A stretch of DNA of 64,000 nucleotides, taken from NCBI RefSeq assembly GCF_013085545.1, contig NZ_CP039543.1, positions 992,001-1,056,000 on the forward strand, read 5' to 3'. Position numbers and translations under genes: made by a program. Below are positions 62,990 through 64,000 of the stretch, in pieces (position 1 is the stretch's first letter; each line of letters begins with the position of its first letter). The notes beneath the pieces are model-generated. The model had not been told where the DNA came from and did not search any database. It saw only the letters and a program-made list of their open reading frames with translations. Source of the DNA: Oceanidesulfovibrio marinus. GTDB taxonomy: Bacteria; Desulfobacterota; Desulfovibrionia; Desulfovibrionales; Desulfovibrionaceae.

Positions 62990-63199
62990 ATGTCCCACTT
63001 TTTTTCTTCCCGCCGTACAGTAACCACAACCATTCCCTGCAAGCACTGCGGAACACCGCTGGTGGCGCACCGAGGCTGCCGCGAAGTGACGCTGCGTTGC
63101 GAAAAGTGCCGCAAGAGCTATGACATCAAGGAGTACATCCACCTCATGGATGACGCTCTGGAGTCGTTCCTGGACCAGGCTTTCTGCGACCGCATTTGA
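62990..63199 (+). CDS. small dual-CxxC zinc-binding protein
   Basis: A 69-residue protein with two CxxC pairs (IPCKHCGTPLVAHRGC and TLRCEKCRKSYDI), a likely zinc-finger-like fold with no other domain. Similar short dual-CxxC proteins occur in sulfate reducers, some with selenocysteine; here all positions are ordinary Cys codons and no in-frame TGA is seen. Function unknown. The ATG at 62990 is selected because the frame upstream overlaps ispDF. The Shine-Dalgarno is weak (GAGGCTT). Confidence 0.8.
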   Translation: MSHFFSSRRTVTTTIPCKHCGTPLVAHRGCREVTLRCEKCRKSYDIKEYIHLMDDALESFLDQAFCDRI

Positions 63200-63302
63200 G
63201 CGCATATTTCCGGCGGGCCGTCTTGTCAGGCGCTCCGCCTGGTGCTACCAATATGGAATCAAACCCGATTCCAATGCCCATTGAATAAGGAGCCCAGCGA
63301 CC

Positions 63303-63734
63303 ATGAAAGTCGAACAGATTTCCATCTTCCTGGAGAACAAAGCGGGCCGTCTGGCCGAGGTCACCCGCATTCTTGCGGAGAACAAGATTAATATCCGCGC
63401 ACTCTCCCTGGCGGACACCTCTGATTTCGGCATCCTGCGCCTCATTGTTTCCGATACGCAGAAAGCCCGAGAGGCCCTGAAGGAGAACGGCTTCACCGTG
63501 GGGCGCACCACCGTGGTCGCCGTGGAAGTGCCCGACCACCCCGGCGGACTCGCTCACATCCTGGAAGTTCTCTCCACCCAGGGCGTCAACGTGGAGTACA
63601 TGTACGCCTTCGTGAATCAGAGCGGCAAGAACGCCATCCTCATCTTCCGCTTTGATCGCACCGACCAGGCCATCGAGACGCTTGAGCAGAACAACATCAA
63701 GGTCGTGCCCGGCGACACCGTGTACAGCCTGTAG
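63303..63734 (+). CDS. ACT-domain regulatory protein
   Basis: A 143-residue protein made of two ACT domains. The first, residues about 3-65, is [47 protein letters not shown]. The second, residues about 70-140, is [36 protein letters not shown] domains bind amino acids and regulate enzymes. A tandem stand-alone form often accompanies a phenylacetate-CoA ligase gene in related bacteria, but none is in this window. AAGGAG lies 11 bases before ATG. A terminator follows. Confidence 0.92.
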   Translation: MKVEQISIFLENKAGRLAEVTRILAENKINIRALSLADTSDFGILRLIVSDTQKAREALKENGFTVGRTTVVAVEVPDHPGGLAHILEVLSTQGVNVEYMYAFVNQSGKNAILIFRFDRTDQAIETLEQNNIKVVPGDTVYSL

Positions 63735-63757
63735 CCACGGACCTGACTAACAATGAG

Positions 63758-63789
63758 AAAGGCCGCTCCCGGATGGGGGCGGCCTTTTT
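63758..63789 (+). terminator. intrinsic terminator after the ACT-domain gene
   Basis: AAAGGCCGC (63758-63766) pairs with GCGGCCTTT (63779-63787), plus inner TCCC/GGGG pairs, followed by a T-run. Confidence 0.9.
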
Positions 63790-63837
63790 AGTGTGGTATG
63801 GATATCGTGGAGTAACAGGCTGGCGCGCCGTCCGCCC

Positions 63838-64000
63838 TCAGGCCATATTTTGCGACGGCTTCCGCATCCTGGCCGGGTTGCCCATCACCGTGGCGCCGTC
63901 CGGCACATCACGTGTGACCACGCTGCCGGCTCCCACAATGGCGTCGTCGCCTATGGTCACGCCGGGCAGAATGATGGCTCCCGATCCGATCCAGACGTTT
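63838..64000 (-). CDS. hexapeptide-repeat sugar/maltose O-acetyltransferase, C-terminal part only
   Basis: An open frame running off the right edge, about 53 residues to the stop at 63838-63840. It reads [43 protein letters not shown], a left-handed parallel beta-helix segment with the VPDG...GNPAR ending typical of maltose/galactoside O-acetyltransferases. The upstream part, including the active-site His, lies outside the window. It is convergent with the ACT-domain gene, with the terminator between. Confidence 0.85.
   Translation of the reverse strand, partial: NVWIGSGAIILPGVTIGDDAIVGAGSVVTRDVPDGATVMGNPARMRKPSQNMA

Noticed and set aside
62990-63199. A selenoprotein reading of the dual-CxxC gene.
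   Set aside because: All four positions are ordinary Cys codons and no in-frame TGA with a downstream SECIS-like hairpin is seen.

Overview
The window is a compact, GC-rich bacterial chromosome segment that best fits a sulfate-reducing member of the Desulfovibrionales. The diagnostic genes are a periplasmic [NiFe] hydrogenase of the HynB/HynA type with its own protease and HypC, a divergent pyruvate carboxylase beside a very large PEP synthase and a biotin ligase, a NIL-domain ferredoxin, a CheZ homologue, and a small dual-CxxC protein. No prophage, integrase, transposase or CRISPR array is visible. This is core-genome territory, with about 66 protein genes, two tRNAs and the RNase P RNA.

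Layout. Positions 1-19433 are almost entirely on the minus strand. They carry rpsU (with the first codons of a probable yqeY at the left edge), HU and a small membrane protein, rsmA with otsA, two poorly characterised genes, an isolated EF-G paralogue, an unknown 313-residue protein, bamD-trxB-trxA, tsaD, fbp, a lipoprotein, a TPR/FtsB-like/small-protein cluster, pgsA with a lytic transglycosylase, an Mrp/ApbC P-loop ATPase, a YqaA-like membrane protein and pcm. Positions 19659-21995 turn to plus (CBS protein, M23 peptidase, GIY-YIG-like protein). Positions 22136-32456 return to minus: a membrane flavoreductase, then ppsA-like, pyc-like and birA in one direction. From 32548 nearly everything is plus: cca, a DHH phosphoesterase, cysS, an M48 protease, a macrodomain protein, hslV, ispE, tRNA-Gln, prs, rplY, pth, carD, rho, the hydrogenase cluster, an aminotransferase, ileS-lspA, cpoB-like, the NIL ferredoxin, PilZ, cheZ, a second thioredoxin-reductase-like protein, tRNA-Met, a Nif3-like protein, a zinc-ribbon protein, rnpB, ispDF and an ACT protein. 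Exceptions on minus are an alpha/beta hydrolase (33748-34590) and a truncated acetyltransferase at the right edge.

How the genes work together. birA, pyc-like and ppsA-like form an anaplerotic/gluconeogenic group: biotin attachment, a biotin-dependent carboxylase, and interconversion of pyruvate and PEP. fbp elsewhere in the window also belongs to gluconeogenesis. The hynB-hynA-protease-hypC cluster is a complete structural and maturation unit for periplasmic hydrogen uptake. ispE and ispDF supply three enzymes of the MEP isoprenoid route. trxB/trxA and the second TrxB-like flavoprotein form the thiol redox complement.

The most interesting signals are these. The pyruvate-carboxylase-like protein has a C-terminal zinc-ribbon and an altered carboxyltransferase pocket. 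The PEP-synthase-like protein has a large helical insertion and a C-terminal extension. The second thioredoxin reductase lacks the NADPH-binding signatures. The hydrogenase leader is unusually structured. A strong terminator-like hairpin sits just in front of the Nif3-like gene. I found no clearly new defence or mobile system. All functional statements are read from sequence and recalled family knowledge, since no database search was possible.
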